Origin: Plantactinospora sp039889035
GTDB lineage: Bacteria > Actinomycetota > Actinomycetes > Mycobacteriales > Micromonosporaceae
DNA length: 64,000 nucleotides
NCBI GenBank assembly: GCA_039889035.1
Contig: JBDQQY010000019.1
Coordinates: forward strand, 121,902-185,901
Direction of reading: 5' to 3'
Position 1 is the first letter of the stretch. Each line of letters begins with the position of its first letter. The notes below the pieces were generated by a model, which was not told where the DNA came from, made no database searches, and saw only the letters and a program-made list of their open reading frames with translations. This document shows positions 15,919 through 24,853 of the stretch, piece by piece. The position numbers and the translations under genes are program-made.

Positions 15919-18042
15919 TCACCCTCGCATCGCGGTGGCACCCACGAAGAACCGGTCCGGGGTGATCGGCAGGTCACGGACACGTACCCCGGTGGCGTGG
16001 TGCACGGCGTTGGCGATCGCCGCGGCGGTGCCGACGATGCCCAGCTCGCCGATGCCCTTCGAGCCCATCGGGTTGACGTACGGGTCGTCCTCGACGAGCG
16101 TGTGTACCTCGACGCAGCCGACGTCGGCGTTGGTCGCGATGTGGTACTCGGCGAGGTCCTGGTTGACCACGTGACCGAACCGGGGATCGAGCACGCACTG
16201 CTCGTGCAGCGCCATCGACAGCCCCATCGTCATCCCGCCGAGCAACTGGGAGCGGCCAATCTTCGGGTTGATGATCCGGCCTGCGGCGAAGACCCCGAGC
16301 ATTCGGGGCACCCGTACCTCCCCGGTCGCCTCGTGCACCCGGACCTCGGCGAACTGCGCACCGAAGGCGTACATGGAGAAGCGTTCCCGCTCCGAGTTCG
16401 CCGGCATGTCGGCGCTGGCCTCGATGCCGTGCGCCGGCGGGTCGGCGTGTTCGGCGGCCATCCGGGCCCGAAGCCGGCGGGCGGCCTCGACCACCGTGCT
16501 GCCCCACGAGGTCATCCCGGACGAGCCGCCGGCGGACATCGCGGCCGGCAGGTCCGTGTCGCCGATCCGCAGCACGATCCGGTCGACCGGTACGGCCAGC
16601 GCGTCGGCCGCGATCTGGGTCAGCGAGGTCCAGGTGCCGGTGCCGAGGTCGGCGGCACCGATCGAGACGACGTACCGGCCGTCCGGCTGCACCCGGATCG
16701 TCGCCGAGGAGCCGGGTAGCTGGTAGACCGGGTACATCGAGGCGGCCACCCCGGTGCCGACCAGCCAGCCCCCGGCGGCCCGCCGGACGCCGGGAGTCGG
16801 GTCCCGGCCGGCCCAGCCGAACCGGCGGGCGCCGTCGCGCAGGCAGGTCACCAGATTGCGGGTGGAGAACGGCCGGTCCAGTTCCGGATCGAGCGGCGGC
16901 TCGTTGGCGATCCGGAACTCGACCGGGTCCTGCCCGCAGGCGATCGCCATCTCGTCCATCGCCGACTCCAGCGCGTACATCCCCGGGGTCTTGCCGGGGG
17001 CGCGCATGATCGTCGGGACTGGGACGTCGAGCCGGACCATCCGGTGCGTGGTGGCGCGGTGCGGCGCCGCGTACATCACCCGGGTCGGCGTGACGGTCTG
17101 CTCGGCGAACTCCTTGTGCCGCGCGGTCTGCTGCACCACCTCGTGGCTGATCGCGATGAGCCGGCCGTCCCGGCCGGCACCGAGCCGGACCCGCTGGACC
17201 GTCGGGGTGCGGTAGCCGACCTGGGAGAACATCTGCTGCCGGGTGAGCGCCAGCTTCACCGGCCGGCCGGGCACGGCGAACGCGGCCAGCACCGCGAGCA
17301 CGACGTCCGGATGGGCGTGCAGCTTGCCGCCGAACGCGCCTCCGACGTGCGGCGAGACCACCCGGATCTGCTCCAGCTCAAGTCCGAAGAGCGTGGCCAG
17401 CGACTTCCGCAGCCCGTGCACACCCTGGCTGCCGACGTGCAGGGTGAGCCGGTCGTCGGCCCACTCCGCGATCGTCGAGTGCGGCTCCAACTGGGCGTGC
17501 TGGTACCAGGCCGTGGTGTAGGTGGCGTCCAGGCGTACCGCCGCGTCGTGCAGCGCCGCCTCCGGGTCGCCGCGCACGCTGTCGGTGGCGAACCCGCCGT
17601 TCATGACCTCCGGGGCGTACCGGTCCGGATGGTCGGCCCGCAGTTCGACGTCGTGCGGACCGGCCTGGTAGTCCACCCGGACCATGCTGGCCGCCAGGCG
17701 CGCCGCCTCCGAGGTCTCCGCCACCACCCCGGCGACGAACTGCCCCCGGTACGCCACCTCGGGCGTCTGCAGGATCACCACCTCCGGGTCGTCGAACGAG
17801 GCGACCCGGGACGCGTTGTCGTGCGTCAGCACCGCCAGCACGCCCGGCTTGGCCAACGCCACCTCGGTGTGCACGGCGGTGATCCGTCCCACCGCGACGG
17901 TGGCCTGCACACCGAACAGGTAGACCGGCCGGTCGACGGGGTGCTCGAAGGCGTACCGCGCGGTGCCGGTGACCTTCGCCGGCCCGTCGAACCTGTCCAG
18001 CGGAGTGCCGATGGCCCGGACCGGCAGTGTCTTCCCGTCCAC
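15919..18042 (-). CDS. xanthine dehydrogenase family molybdopterin-binding subunit
   Basis: This 707-residue protein is the large molybdenum-cofactor subunit of the xanthine dehydrogenase/aldehyde oxidase family. It has the N-terminal ALD/XDH small domain (GPAKVTGTARYAFEHP), GGAFGGKLHAH and RAPGKTPGMYALESAMDE in the cofactor domain, and the catalytic Glu in KGIGELGIVGT near the C-terminus. The FAD and 2Fe-2S subunits normally encoded next to it are absent here. The GTG start sits 6 nt after TACATT, so the mRNA may be leaderless. The substrate is unknown. Confidence 0.92.
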   Translation of the reverse strand: MDGKTLPVRAIGTPLDRFDGPAKVTGTARYAFEHPVDRPVYLFGVQATVAVGRITAVHTEVALAKPGVLAVLTHDNASRVASFDDPEVVILQTPEVAYRGQFVAGVVAETSEAARLAASMVRVDYQAGPHDVELRADHPDRYAPEVMNGGFATDSVRGDPEAALHDAAVRLDATYTTAWYQHAQLEPHSTIAEWADDRLTLHVGSQGVHGLRKSLATLFGLELEQIRVVSPHVGGAFGGKLHAHPDVVLAVLAAFAVPGRPVKLALTRQQMFSQVGYRTPTVQRVRLGAGRDGRLIAISHEVVQQTARHKEFAEQTVTPTRVMYAAPHRATTHRMVRLDVPVPTIMRAPGKTPGMYALESAMDEMAIACGQDPVEFRIANEPPLDPELDRPFSTRNLVTCLRDGARRFGWAGRDPTPGVRRAAGGWLVGTGVAASMYPVYQLPGSSATIRVQPDGRYVVSIGAADLGTGTWTSLTQIAADALAVPVDRIVLRIGDTDLPAAMSAGGSSGMTSWGSTVVEAARRLRARMAAEHADPPAHGIEASADMPANSERERFSMYAFGAQFAEVRVHEATGEVRVPRMLGVFAAGRIINPKIGRSQLLGGMTMGLSMALHEQCVLDPRFGHVVNQDLAEYHIATNADVGCVEVHTLVEDDPYVNPMGSKGIGELGIVGTAAAIANAVHHATGVRVRDLPITPDRFFVGATAMRG

Positions 18043-18169
18043 ACCTGCAATGTATGTAAGGAACCGTCCCGGACCGCCCGCTTCGGTGGAAGTGGGCCCA
18101 AATACCGGCCGCCGCCGCTCGTGGCTGTGCCGGTGCCCGCCGACGACGTGTACGAGTCGGTGCCGGTCC

Positions 18170-19783
18170 TCAGCCCCGGCGCAGTACCGCCAGGAACATC
18201 GCGTCGGTGCCGTGCCGGTGTGGCCAGAGCTGCACGGTCGGGCCGTCGCCGAGGCCGGGCATGCCGGCCGGCAGCAGCGGCCGGGCGTCGACGAAGTCGA
18301 CCGGTACGCCGGAGCGTCGCGCCGCCTCGGTGACCGAGACGTGCGTCTCCACCACATGCGGGGAGCAGGTCACGTACGCCACCACCCCGCCCGGGCGGAC
18401 CGCCCGGAGCGCGGCGCCGAGCAGTTCCCGCTGCAACCGGGTCAGCGCCGGCAGGTCGGAGGGCTGGCGGCGCCAGCGGGACTCCGGACGCCGTCGCAGC
18501 GAGCCGAGGCCGGTGCAGGGGGCGTCGACGAGCACCCGGTCGAAGGAGTTCTCCGGCAGGTCCGAGTCGCGCCCGACGGTACGTCCGTCGGTGGTCAGCA
18601 CGGTCACCGGCAGCCCGCGTACGGCCTGGGAGACCAGCCGGGCCCGGTGCTCGGCCACCTCGACCGCGGTCAGCCGGGCGCCCCGCTGGGCGGCCAGCGC
18701 GCCGAGCAGGCCGGCCTTGCCACCCGGCCCGGCGCAGAGGTCCAGCCACCGTTCGTCGGTGCCGTCGACCTCGGCGGCGGCGAGCGCGGCGGCCACCAGT
18801 TGGGAGCCCTCGTCCTGGACGTGCGCCCGGCCGTCGGCCAGCACCGCCAGCTCGCCGGGAGCACCGCCGGGCAGATAGACGGCGTACGGCGAGAAGGCGC
18901 CCGGCGCCCCGCCCACCTCGTCGGCGACCTCGACCGCGTCCGCCCGGCCCGGGCGGGCGCAGAGGTGTACCGGCGGTCGCTGGTTGTCCTCGATCAACAG
19001 CCGGGCGGTCTCCCCCAGGTCTCCGCCGAGCGTCTCGGCGAAGGCCCGCACGATCCACTCCGGATGGCTGTAGGTGAGGGCCAGGTGCCCGACCGGGTCG
19101 GTCTCGGCCGACGGGGCCAGCTCGGCCAGCCAGGTGTCGAGGTCCTTGCCGGCGACCTCCCGGAGCACGGCATTGGCGAACCCGGACGCCCCCGGGGCGA
19201 CGGACCGGACCAGGTCGACCGTGGAGGAGACGGCGGCGTGCGCCGGGACCCGGGTGTAGAGGAGCTGGTAGGCGCCGAGCCGCAGCGCGTCCCGGGGTTG
19301 CGGGTCGATCCGCGCGACGTCCCGGTCGGCGGCGGCGGTGAGGATCGCGTCCAGGGTGCCCCGGACCCGCAGCGTGCCGTAGGTCAGTTCGGTGGCGAAG
19401 GCCGCGTCCCGGCCGTGCAGCCGCCGGTCGCGCAGGATCCCCGGCAGGACCAGGTTCGCGTACGCGTCGTCCCGGTGCACCGCCTCGATCGCCTCGTACG
19501 CCGCCTGCCGGGGCAGGTCGACCGCCGGTCGCCCCGCCCGGGGCGACCGCCCGTCCCGGTCCCGCCGGTCGCCGCTCCGGCCACCCCGGTCGGCGCCGTC
19601 CCGCGCGCGTCCACCCCGGTCGGCGCCGCTCTGCCCAGTACGCCCCCCGTCATCGCGGCGGCGGTCGTCGCGGCGATGATCGTCGCGGCGGCGGTCGGTG
19701 CCGCCGCCCTGCGCACGGTCGTCGCGGTTCCGGTCGGCTCCGGCCCGTGCGGTGCCGCCGACCTGTCCGGTGCGTTCGCTCAC
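18170..19783 (-). CDS. rsmB: 16S rRNA (cytosine-967-C5)-methyltransferase
   Basis: RsmB methylates C967 of 16S rRNA. The catalytic half has the SAM motif DLCAGPGGKAGLL, VDAPCTGLGSLRRRPE with the PC cysteine, and YVTCSPHVVET with the second cysteine. An N-terminal NusB-like helical domain begins near residue 90. Before it lies an 88-residue Arg/Asp/Gly-rich tail that most homologues outside this group lack. The GTG start overlaps the fmt stop (GTGA). It ends the def-fmt-rsmB operon. Confidence 0.93.
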   Translation of the reverse strand: MSERTGQVGGTARAGADRNRDDRAQGGGTDRRRDDHRRDDRRRDDGGRTGQSGADRGGRARDGADRGGRSGDRRDRDGRSPRAGRPAVDLPRQAAYEAIEAVHRDDAYANLVLPGILRDRRLHGRDAAFATELTYGTLRVRGTLDAILTAAADRDVARIDPQPRDALRLGAYQLLYTRVPAHAAVSSTVDLVRSVAPGASGFANAVLREVAGKDLDTWLAELAPSAETDPVGHLALTYSHPEWIVRAFAETLGGDLGETARLLIEDNQRPPVHLCARPGRADAVEVADEVGGAPGAFSPYAVYLPGGAPGELAVLADGRAHVQDEGSQLVAAALAAAEVDGTDERWLDLCAGPGGKAGLLGALAAQRGARLTAVEVAEHRARLVSQAVRGLPVTVLTTDGRTVGRDSDLPENSFDRVLVDAPCTGLGSLRRRPESRWRRQPSDLPALTRLQRELLGAALRAVRPGGVVAYVTCSPHVVETHVSVTEAARRSGVPVDFVDARPLLPAGMPGLGDGPTVQLWPHRHGTDAMFLAVLRRG

Positions 19784-20706
19784 CCGAACTGCTCCCCACC
19801 GGCGACCCGGACGCCCCGGGCCCAGTCCGGTGCCGGCATCGCACGCTTGCCGGCCGCGCGCACCTCACCCAACTCCACCGGTGTGGTCGCGGTACCGGCC
19901 AGCACCCGGCCACGCTCGACCAGCAGCTCGCCGGGCTTGAGTTCGGGTGCGTTGCCGACCGGCCGCACCGGGCCGAGCTTGACCCGGTCGCCGCGGAACT
20001 GGGTCCAGGCACCGGGCGCCGGGGTGGCGGCCCGGATCCGCCGGTCCACCGCGAAGGACGGCTCCGACCAGCGGACCTCACCGTCGGCGACGGTCAGCTT
20101 CGGCGCCAGCGAAACTCCGTCGGCGGGTTGCGGCACCGCCCGCGCGGTGCCCTGCCCGATCGCGTCGAGGACGGTGACCAGCAGCCCGGCGCCACTGTGC
20201 GCGAGGCGCTCCAGCAGGTCACCGGCGGTGTCGGAGGGCCGGATCTCCTCGGTCACGGTGCCGAAGACCGGGCCGGTGTCCAGCCCGGCCTCCAGTTGGA
20301 AGACGCTGGCGCCGGTGACCTGGTCGCCGTGCAGCACCGCGTGCTGCACGGGTGCGGCACCGCGCCAGGCGGGCAGCAGCGAGAAGTGCAGGTTGACCCA
20401 GCCGTGTGCGGGGATCTCCAACGCCACCGGCGGCACCAGCGCGCCGTAGGCGACCACCGGAACGCACTCCGGCGCGAGCTGGCGCAGCCGGTCGAGGAAC
20501 TCGGGCTCGCGGGGCTTGGCCGGAGTCAGCACCTCGATGCCCCGCTCGTCGGCCCAGGCGCCGACGGGTGACCGGGTCACTCCCCGGCCCCGACCGGCCG
20601 GGGCGTCGGGCCGGGTCACCACGGCCAGCAGTTCGTGCCCGGAGGAGGCGATGGCGTCCAGGCTGGGCAGGGCGACGGCCGGCGTACCGGCGAAGATCAG
20701 GCGCAC
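19780..20706 (-). CDS. fmt: methionyl-tRNA formyltransferase
   Basis: Fmt formylates initiator methionyl-tRNA using 10-formyltetrahydrofolate. The 308-residue protein has MRLIFAGTPAVALPSLDAI at the N-terminus, NLHFSLLPAWRGAAPVQ with the catalytic Asn/His, and the Asp in ASVFQLEAGLDTGPV. The smaller C-terminal tRNA-binding domain follows from about residue 205. It starts 7 nt after the def stop, which fits a shared operon for adding and later removing the formyl group. Confidence 0.97.
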   Translation of the reverse strand: MRLIFAGTPAVALPSLDAIASSGHELLAVVTRPDAPAGRGRGVTRSPVGAWADERGIEVLTPAKPREPEFLDRLRQLAPECVPVVAYGALVPPVALEIPAHGWVNLHFSLLPAWRGAAPVQHAVLHGDQVTGASVFQLEAGLDTGPVFGTVTEEIRPSDTAGDLLERLAHSGAGLLVTVLDAIGQGTARAVPQPADGVSLAPKLTVADGEVRWSEPSFAVDRRIRAATPAPGAWTQFRGDRVKLGPVRPVGNAPELKPGELLVERGRVLAGTATTPVELGEVRAAGKRAMPAPDWARGVRVAGGEQFG

Positions 20707-20713
20707 CGGCCGG

Positions 20714-21334
20714 TCACCGACCCAGACCGAACGGGCTGGCGGAGCGGTCCGAGCCGCCCAGCCCCAGCTTGGCGCCGAGTCCCTGGCGCCGGTTGGCCGG
20801 CGGGTCGTGCGGGCTGACCTTGACCACCGGTGGGGCGTCCTGGTCGTACCACTCCGCCTGCCGGATCGCCTTCATCGCTTCCTTGCGCCCCTCGGCGTCG
20901 AGCCGGTCGAGGAAGAGCACCCCGTCGAGGTGGTCGGTCTCGTGCTGCACACACCGGGCCATCAGGCCGGTGCCGACGATCTGCACCGGGTCGCCGTACT
21001 CGTTGAAGCCCTTGGCGATCACGTTGAGCCGGCGCTTGGTGTCGAAGTAGAGCCCGGGGATGGAAAGGCAGCCCTCCGGACCGTCCTGCTCGTCCTCGTC
21101 GGGAAACTCCAGTACCGGATTGACCAGGTGCCCGAGCACGTCGTCGACGTCGAAGGCGAACACCCGCAGGCCCACGCCGAGCTGCGGCGCGGCCAGGCCG
21201 GCACCGTTCTGCTCCCGCATCGTGTCGGTCAGGTCGGCGACCAGTTTGCGCAGCTCGGCGTCGAAGTCGACGACCGGTTCGGCCGGGGTGCGCAACACCG
21301 GGTCCCCGAACAGACGGATGGGCTGGACGGTCAC
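20714..21334 (-). CDS. def: peptide deformylase
   Basis: Def removes the N-formyl group from new proteins. All three metal motifs are present: GAGLAAPQ, EGCLSIP with the metal Cys, and HETDHLDG with both metal His and the catalytic Glu. I chose the GTG preceded by AAGGAG, giving 206 residues. The C-terminus carries an extra 35-residue Gly/Pro-rich tail after the last helix, as often seen in actinobacteria. Confidence 0.97.
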   Translation of the reverse strand: MTVQPIRLFGDPVLRTPAEPVVDFDAELRKLVADLTDTMREQNGAGLAAPQLGVGLRVFAFDVDDVLGHLVNPVLEFPDEDEQDGPEGCLSIPGLYFDTKRRLNVIAKGFNEYGDPVQIVGTGLMARCVQHETDHLDGVLFLDRLDAEGRKEAMKAIRQAEWYDQDAPPVVKVSPHDPPANRRQGLGAKLGLGGSDRSASPFGLGR

Positions 21335-21514
21335 GCGGGACGGCTCCTTCACGGATGGGTTCGGTGGTGCCGTACCCAGTCTACGGGCGCACCGGGGAGA
21401 CGACCGGCGAGCCGGCCCGCGACGGTGCGCGGCGGGATCGGCGGGGCCGGCCGTGACATCGGTCACGCCCCGGGCCGGACCGACGTGGTGGTGCGGAAGC
21501 GGTACGGCGACGGG

Positions 21515-22498
21515 TCAGGGTTGGGTACCCGGCTCGCCGGCCAGCACGGCGTCGGTGCGCTCCAGGATGTGCTCGGGAAGCGGGAGCTGCGTGCCGTGCG
21601 CGGCGTCCCAGTCGTAGATCACGCTCAGCCCGACCTCGGCCCGGAAGTACTCGATCGCGCTGAGCCCGCCCACCACCTGCTCGTCGCACTCGGCGACGAG
21701 CTGCCCCGGCACCAGCTTGAAGCCGTTGCGCAGCGCCGCGCTGAGCCGCCGGTGCCCGTCGACCACGAAGAACTTCTCGCCGGTGTAGCCGATCCGCAGC
21801 GGCTCCAGGGCCTCTTCGCCGGCCTGCCCGATCTGTGCGACGAAGTCCGACTCCCAGAGACCGCGCAGCCCCTGGATCTCCTGGGTGGGATAGATCCGGG
21901 CCGGGTCGAGCAGCAGCAGCGGCGGGGAGTCGCGCAGGACCTGCTGGCCGAAGGAGCCCTCGTAGGCGGCGATGACGTGCTCGACCACCTCGTCGGCGGA
22001 CGCTTTGGTGCTGTCGCAGATCAGGTCGTAGTTGCGCAGCTTCGCCTTGTCCACGCCGTACCGGACGAGGAAGCGGTTGCGCTCGCTCTCGCTGCGCTCG
22101 TGCAGCTTGGCCCGGGCCTCCTCGATGGAGGTGTAGCTCTCCGCCGGGCCGGACGGCCGGGCGAGCACCCGGCGGGCCGCCTCGGTCGGCTCGGTGATCA
22201 TATGGATCTTGAGCGCGTCCTTGAAGAAGTGCCAGGCGAGCCGGCTGTCGACGATCAACTGCTCGCCGGAGTCCGCGATGTCCTGCTGGAGCTGGTCGAC
22301 GTAGCCGTCGACCGCCTGGTCCAGCTCGGCGTGCAGGTTGAGCTGGAGCGCGGTCATCTGCCGCTGCTGGGCCATCTCCCGATAGAGGTCGCCCACGCTG
22401 ACCCGGCGCAGACCGAGCCGCTTGGCCAGCTCGATGGAGACGGTGCTCTTGCCGCTGCCAAGGTCACCGTTCAGGACGATCGACTGACGACCGGTCAC
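21515..22498 (-). CDS. P-loop (cytidylate-kinase-like) protein fused to a ParB-like domain
   Basis: Residues 1-180 look like the cytidylate-kinase-like P-loop family: Walker A GDLGSGKST (11-19), SVGDLYREMA, LIVDSRLAWHFF, and a lid region with RPSGPAESYTSIEEA. Residues 190-327 resemble the ParB/sulfiredoxin fold: LLLLDPARIYPTQE leads to VVDGHRRLSAAL (about 246-256), whose GHRR matches the nucleotide-binding motif of ParB-like proteins. I do not know a characterised protein of this architecture. It lies between def and priA with its own gaps, so it is probably transcribed alone. The domain calls are by eye. Confidence 0.7.
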   Translation of the reverse strand: MTGRQSIVLNGDLGSGKSTVSIELAKRLGLRRVSVGDLYREMAQQRQMTALQLNLHAELDQAVDGYVDQLQQDIADSGEQLIVDSRLAWHFFKDALKIHMITEPTEAARRVLARPSGPAESYTSIEEARAKLHERSESERNRFLVRYGVDKAKLRNYDLICDSTKASADEVVEHVIAAYEGSFGQQVLRDSPPLLLLDPARIYPTQEIQGLRGLWESDFVAQIGQAGEEALEPLRIGYTGEKFFVVDGHRRLSAALRNGFKLVPGQLVAECDEQVVGGLSAIEYFRAEVGLSVIYDWDAAHGTQLPLPEHILERTDAVLAGEPGTQP

Positions 22499-22696
22499 GA
22501 CCTACCCACCCCTGATCCCAGATTGCTCAAGATCAATAGTTTGAACGCCGAACCGGCGCGGTCACTCTCCGTCACGCCTCCTGCGTGGAGCATGAGGGGC
22601 GATGGTATCACCCGGAACTCCCACCACAGGTCGGACTCTGGGTGCGTCCGCCTTCGGATACCCACTGCGGACGGTAGCCGAAACAACCCTCCGTGT

Positions 22697-22717
22697 CGGG
22701 TTCCCGGTCGGAACCCG
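22697..22717 (-). terminator. hairpin after priA
   Basis: CGGGTTCC and GGAACCCG form an 8-bp perfect stem with a 5-nt loop, directly after the priA stop. It has no U-tract. It is likely the priA terminator. Confidence 0.5.
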
Positions 22718-22718
22718 G

Positions 22719-24794
22719 TCAGAAGATGTCCTGCGGATCGACCTGGATCCGCACCGGCTGGCCGGCCTTGCGGGCCGCCCGTAGCGCGGCCGCCTCGTGC
22801 AGGGCGGCGGCGAGTGCCGCCGCCCCGGACCGGGGCACCCGGACCAACATCCGCTCCTGCCCGTCCGGGGCCGGCACCGGACCGAGCACCTCGGCGGCCG
22901 GCGGCAGCCGGGCCTCGTCGAGCAGCTCCGCCACCGCCGCCGCCACCCCGGTCAGGCTGGCCATCCGGGCGGCCGGCGGAAAGCCCAACTCGCGCCGCTC
23001 GGCCAGCTCCCGGCCGGCGAACCAACCCGGATCCCAGCGCAACAGCGCCTGCACCGCCGCCAGCGAACCGTCCGCGACCACCACCACCCGGCCACCGGCC
23101 GGACCGGGCCGGGCCAACGCCGCCGCCGCCAGCCAGCGGCGCAGCGCCTCCTCGCCGGCCCGCAGGTCGGCCCGGGTCAGCAGCGCCCAGGAATCCAGCA
23201 GCAGCACCGCGCCGTAACCGCCCTCGGCCACCGGCTCGGCGCCGGGTGTCGCGATCACCAGGCCCGCGGCGCCGGGTACCGAGCGCAGCACCTCCTCCCG
23301 CCCCGAGGTCCGCACCGGCACGCCAGGAAACGCCCGGCCGAGCTCCTCGGCGGTACGCCGGGCACCCACCACCGCCGCCCGGAGCCGCCGTCCACCGCAC
23401 TGCGGGCAGGCGTACCCGGCGGTCACCCGGGCGCACCACCGGCAGCTGGGGGTGGCGCTGGCCGAGCGCAGGGCGAGCGGACCGGAGCAGTGCGGGCACC
23501 GGGCCGGCGCCCGGCACTCGGCGCAGGCCACCGCCGGCAGGTAGCCGCGCCGGGGCACCTGGACCAGCACCGGTGCGTCGGACTTCAGCGCCGCCCGGGC
23601 CGCGTCCCAGGCCAGGCTCGGCAGCCGGGCCGAGGCCGCGGCGGGATCGCGGGCCAATTGCGGGTCGTCGCCGGTCGGCGTGATCCTCGGGGTACGCGCC
23701 CGCAGCGTCGACCGGTCGGCCACGATCTCCTTCGCCCAGCCCGTCTCGACCAGCAGCCGCGACTCGGCGGTGCGGGCGTACCCGCCGACCAGCACGGCGG
23801 CGTCACCGAGCTGCGCCCTGGTGAGCAGCACCTCCCGGGCGTGCGGGTACGGCGCCCGGGGCTCGGCGTGCAGGTCGTCCCCGTCGTCCCAGATCGCCAC
23901 CAGCCCGAGGTCGGCCACCGGGGCGAACATCGCGGCCCGGGTACCGATCACCACCGGCACCCGGCCCCGGGAGGCGGCCAGGAACGCCCGGTACCGCCGG
24001 GCCGGCCCGAGAGCCGCGGAGAGCGCCACGTGCCGCCCGGTGCCGAGCAGCCCGGTCAGCGCGGCGTCGAGTCGTTCCAGGTCCCGGGCGTCGGCCACCA
24101 CCGCCACCACGCCGCGACCACTGCGTACGGTCGCCGCCGCCGCCTCCGCGAACCGGCTCGCCCAGTCCTCGCCGGGCAGCGCCGACCAGACCGCCCGGGG
24201 TGCCCGACCGTCGGCCAGGGCCCGCAGGAACCCCGCTCCGGCCGGATAGCTCCGCCAGCCCTCCTCGATGGGACCGGTGCCGCCCGCGACCGACTCGGAC
24301 CCGGCCGCGCCCTGCACCGACGCCGGCCCGGCGGCACCCGCCGGCGACTCCGACCCGGCCGGACGCGCCGCGGACTCCGACCCGGCCACACCCTGCGCGG
24401 ACTCCGGCCCGACCGAGCCCTGCGGAGTCGCCGGCTCGGGTCCGGCGTGGGAGCCGGCCGCCGGGGGCGGGGCGGCTTCCCGTTCGACCCGGGCGTGCCG
24501 GGGCGGGACGGCCAGCCGCAGCACGTCGGCGAGGTTGCCGGCGTACCGGTCGGCGACCGCCCGGGCCAGCCGGGCGATCTCCGGGGTGAGCACCGGCTCG
24601 GGCGAGACCAGCCGTTCCAGGTAACTCAGCCGGCCGTCGTGTGCGGACAGTTCGGCCCGGTCCAACAGCCAGCCGTCGACCAACTGGCCGGCGAAGCGCA
24701 CCCGGACCCGGGTACCCGGCCCCGCCTGGTCGGCCAGCTCGGCCGGGACCAGGTAGTCGAATGGCCGGTCCAGGTGGGCCAGCGGCACGTCCAC
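22719..24794 (-). CDS. priA: primosomal protein N' (PriA), helicase motifs degenerate
   Basis: PriA restarts stalled replication forks. The N-terminal 3'-end-binding domain (DVPLAHLDRPFDYLVP) and the zinc region with eight cysteines (CAECRAPARCPHC to CRWCARVTAGYACPQC) are present. The ATPase motifs are not: where Walker A should be the protein reads SALPGEDWAS, and the DEAH box is replaced by IWDDGDD. Actinobacterial PriA is known to lack these. A Ser/Gly/Ala repeat linker (GSES-type units, coding 24290-24430) separates the domains. The only in-frame start is a GTG, 59 nt after metK. Confidence 0.9.
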   Translation of the reverse strand: MDVPLAHLDRPFDYLVPAELADQAGPGTRVRVRFAGQLVDGWLLDRAELSAHDGRLSYLERLVSPEPVLTPEIARLARAVADRYAGNLADVLRLAVPPRHARVEREAAPPPAAGSHAGPEPATPQGSVGPESAQGVAGSESAARPAGSESPAGAAGPASVQGAAGSESVAGGTGPIEEGWRSYPAGAGFLRALADGRAPRAVWSALPGEDWASRFAEAAAATVRSGRGVVAVVADARDLERLDAALTGLLGTGRHVALSAALGPARRYRAFLAASRGRVPVVIGTRAAMFAPVADLGLVAIWDDGDDLHAEPRAPYPHAREVLLTRAQLGDAAVLVGGYARTAESRLLVETGWAKEIVADRSTLRARTPRITPTGDDPQLARDPAAASARLPSLAWDAARAALKSDAPVLVQVPRRGYLPAVACAECRAPARCPHCSGPLALRSASATPSCRWCARVTAGYACPQCGGRRLRAAVVGARRTAEELGRAFPGVPVRTSGREEVLRSVPGAAGLVIATPGAEPVAEGGYGAVLLLDSWALLTRADLRAGEEALRRWLAAAALARPGPAGGRVVVVADGSLAAVQALLRWDPGWFAGRELAERRELGFPPAARMASLTGVAAAVAELLDEARLPPAAEVLGPVPAPDGQERMLVRVPRSGAAALAAALHEAAALRAARKAGQPVRIQVDPQDIF

Positions 24795-24803
24795 GCAGAC
24801 GCG

Positions 24804-24839
24804 AGCGACCGGCAGCCCAGGCGCGGGCTGCCGGTCGCT
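24804..24839 (-). terminator. strong hairpin after metK
   Basis: AGCGACCGGCAGCCC (24804-24818) pairs perfectly with 24825-24839 over 15 bp, leaving a 6-nt loop. It lies in the 59-nt gap between the metK stop and the priA start on the minus strand. It should terminate or attenuate metK transcripts before priA. Confidence 0.7.
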
Positions 24840-24853
24840 GCGCTTGCTGGTGG

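Noticed and set aside
21452..21467. CGTGAC-ATCG-GTCACG palindrome upstream of def, possible Crp-type site
   Set aside because: Short and not a good match to known actinobacterial Crp sites; could be chance in GC-rich DNA.
24290..24430. Repetitive DNA in priA as a possible mobile insertion
   Set aside because: It stays in frame and codes a Ser/Gly/Ala linker; it has no terminal repeats.
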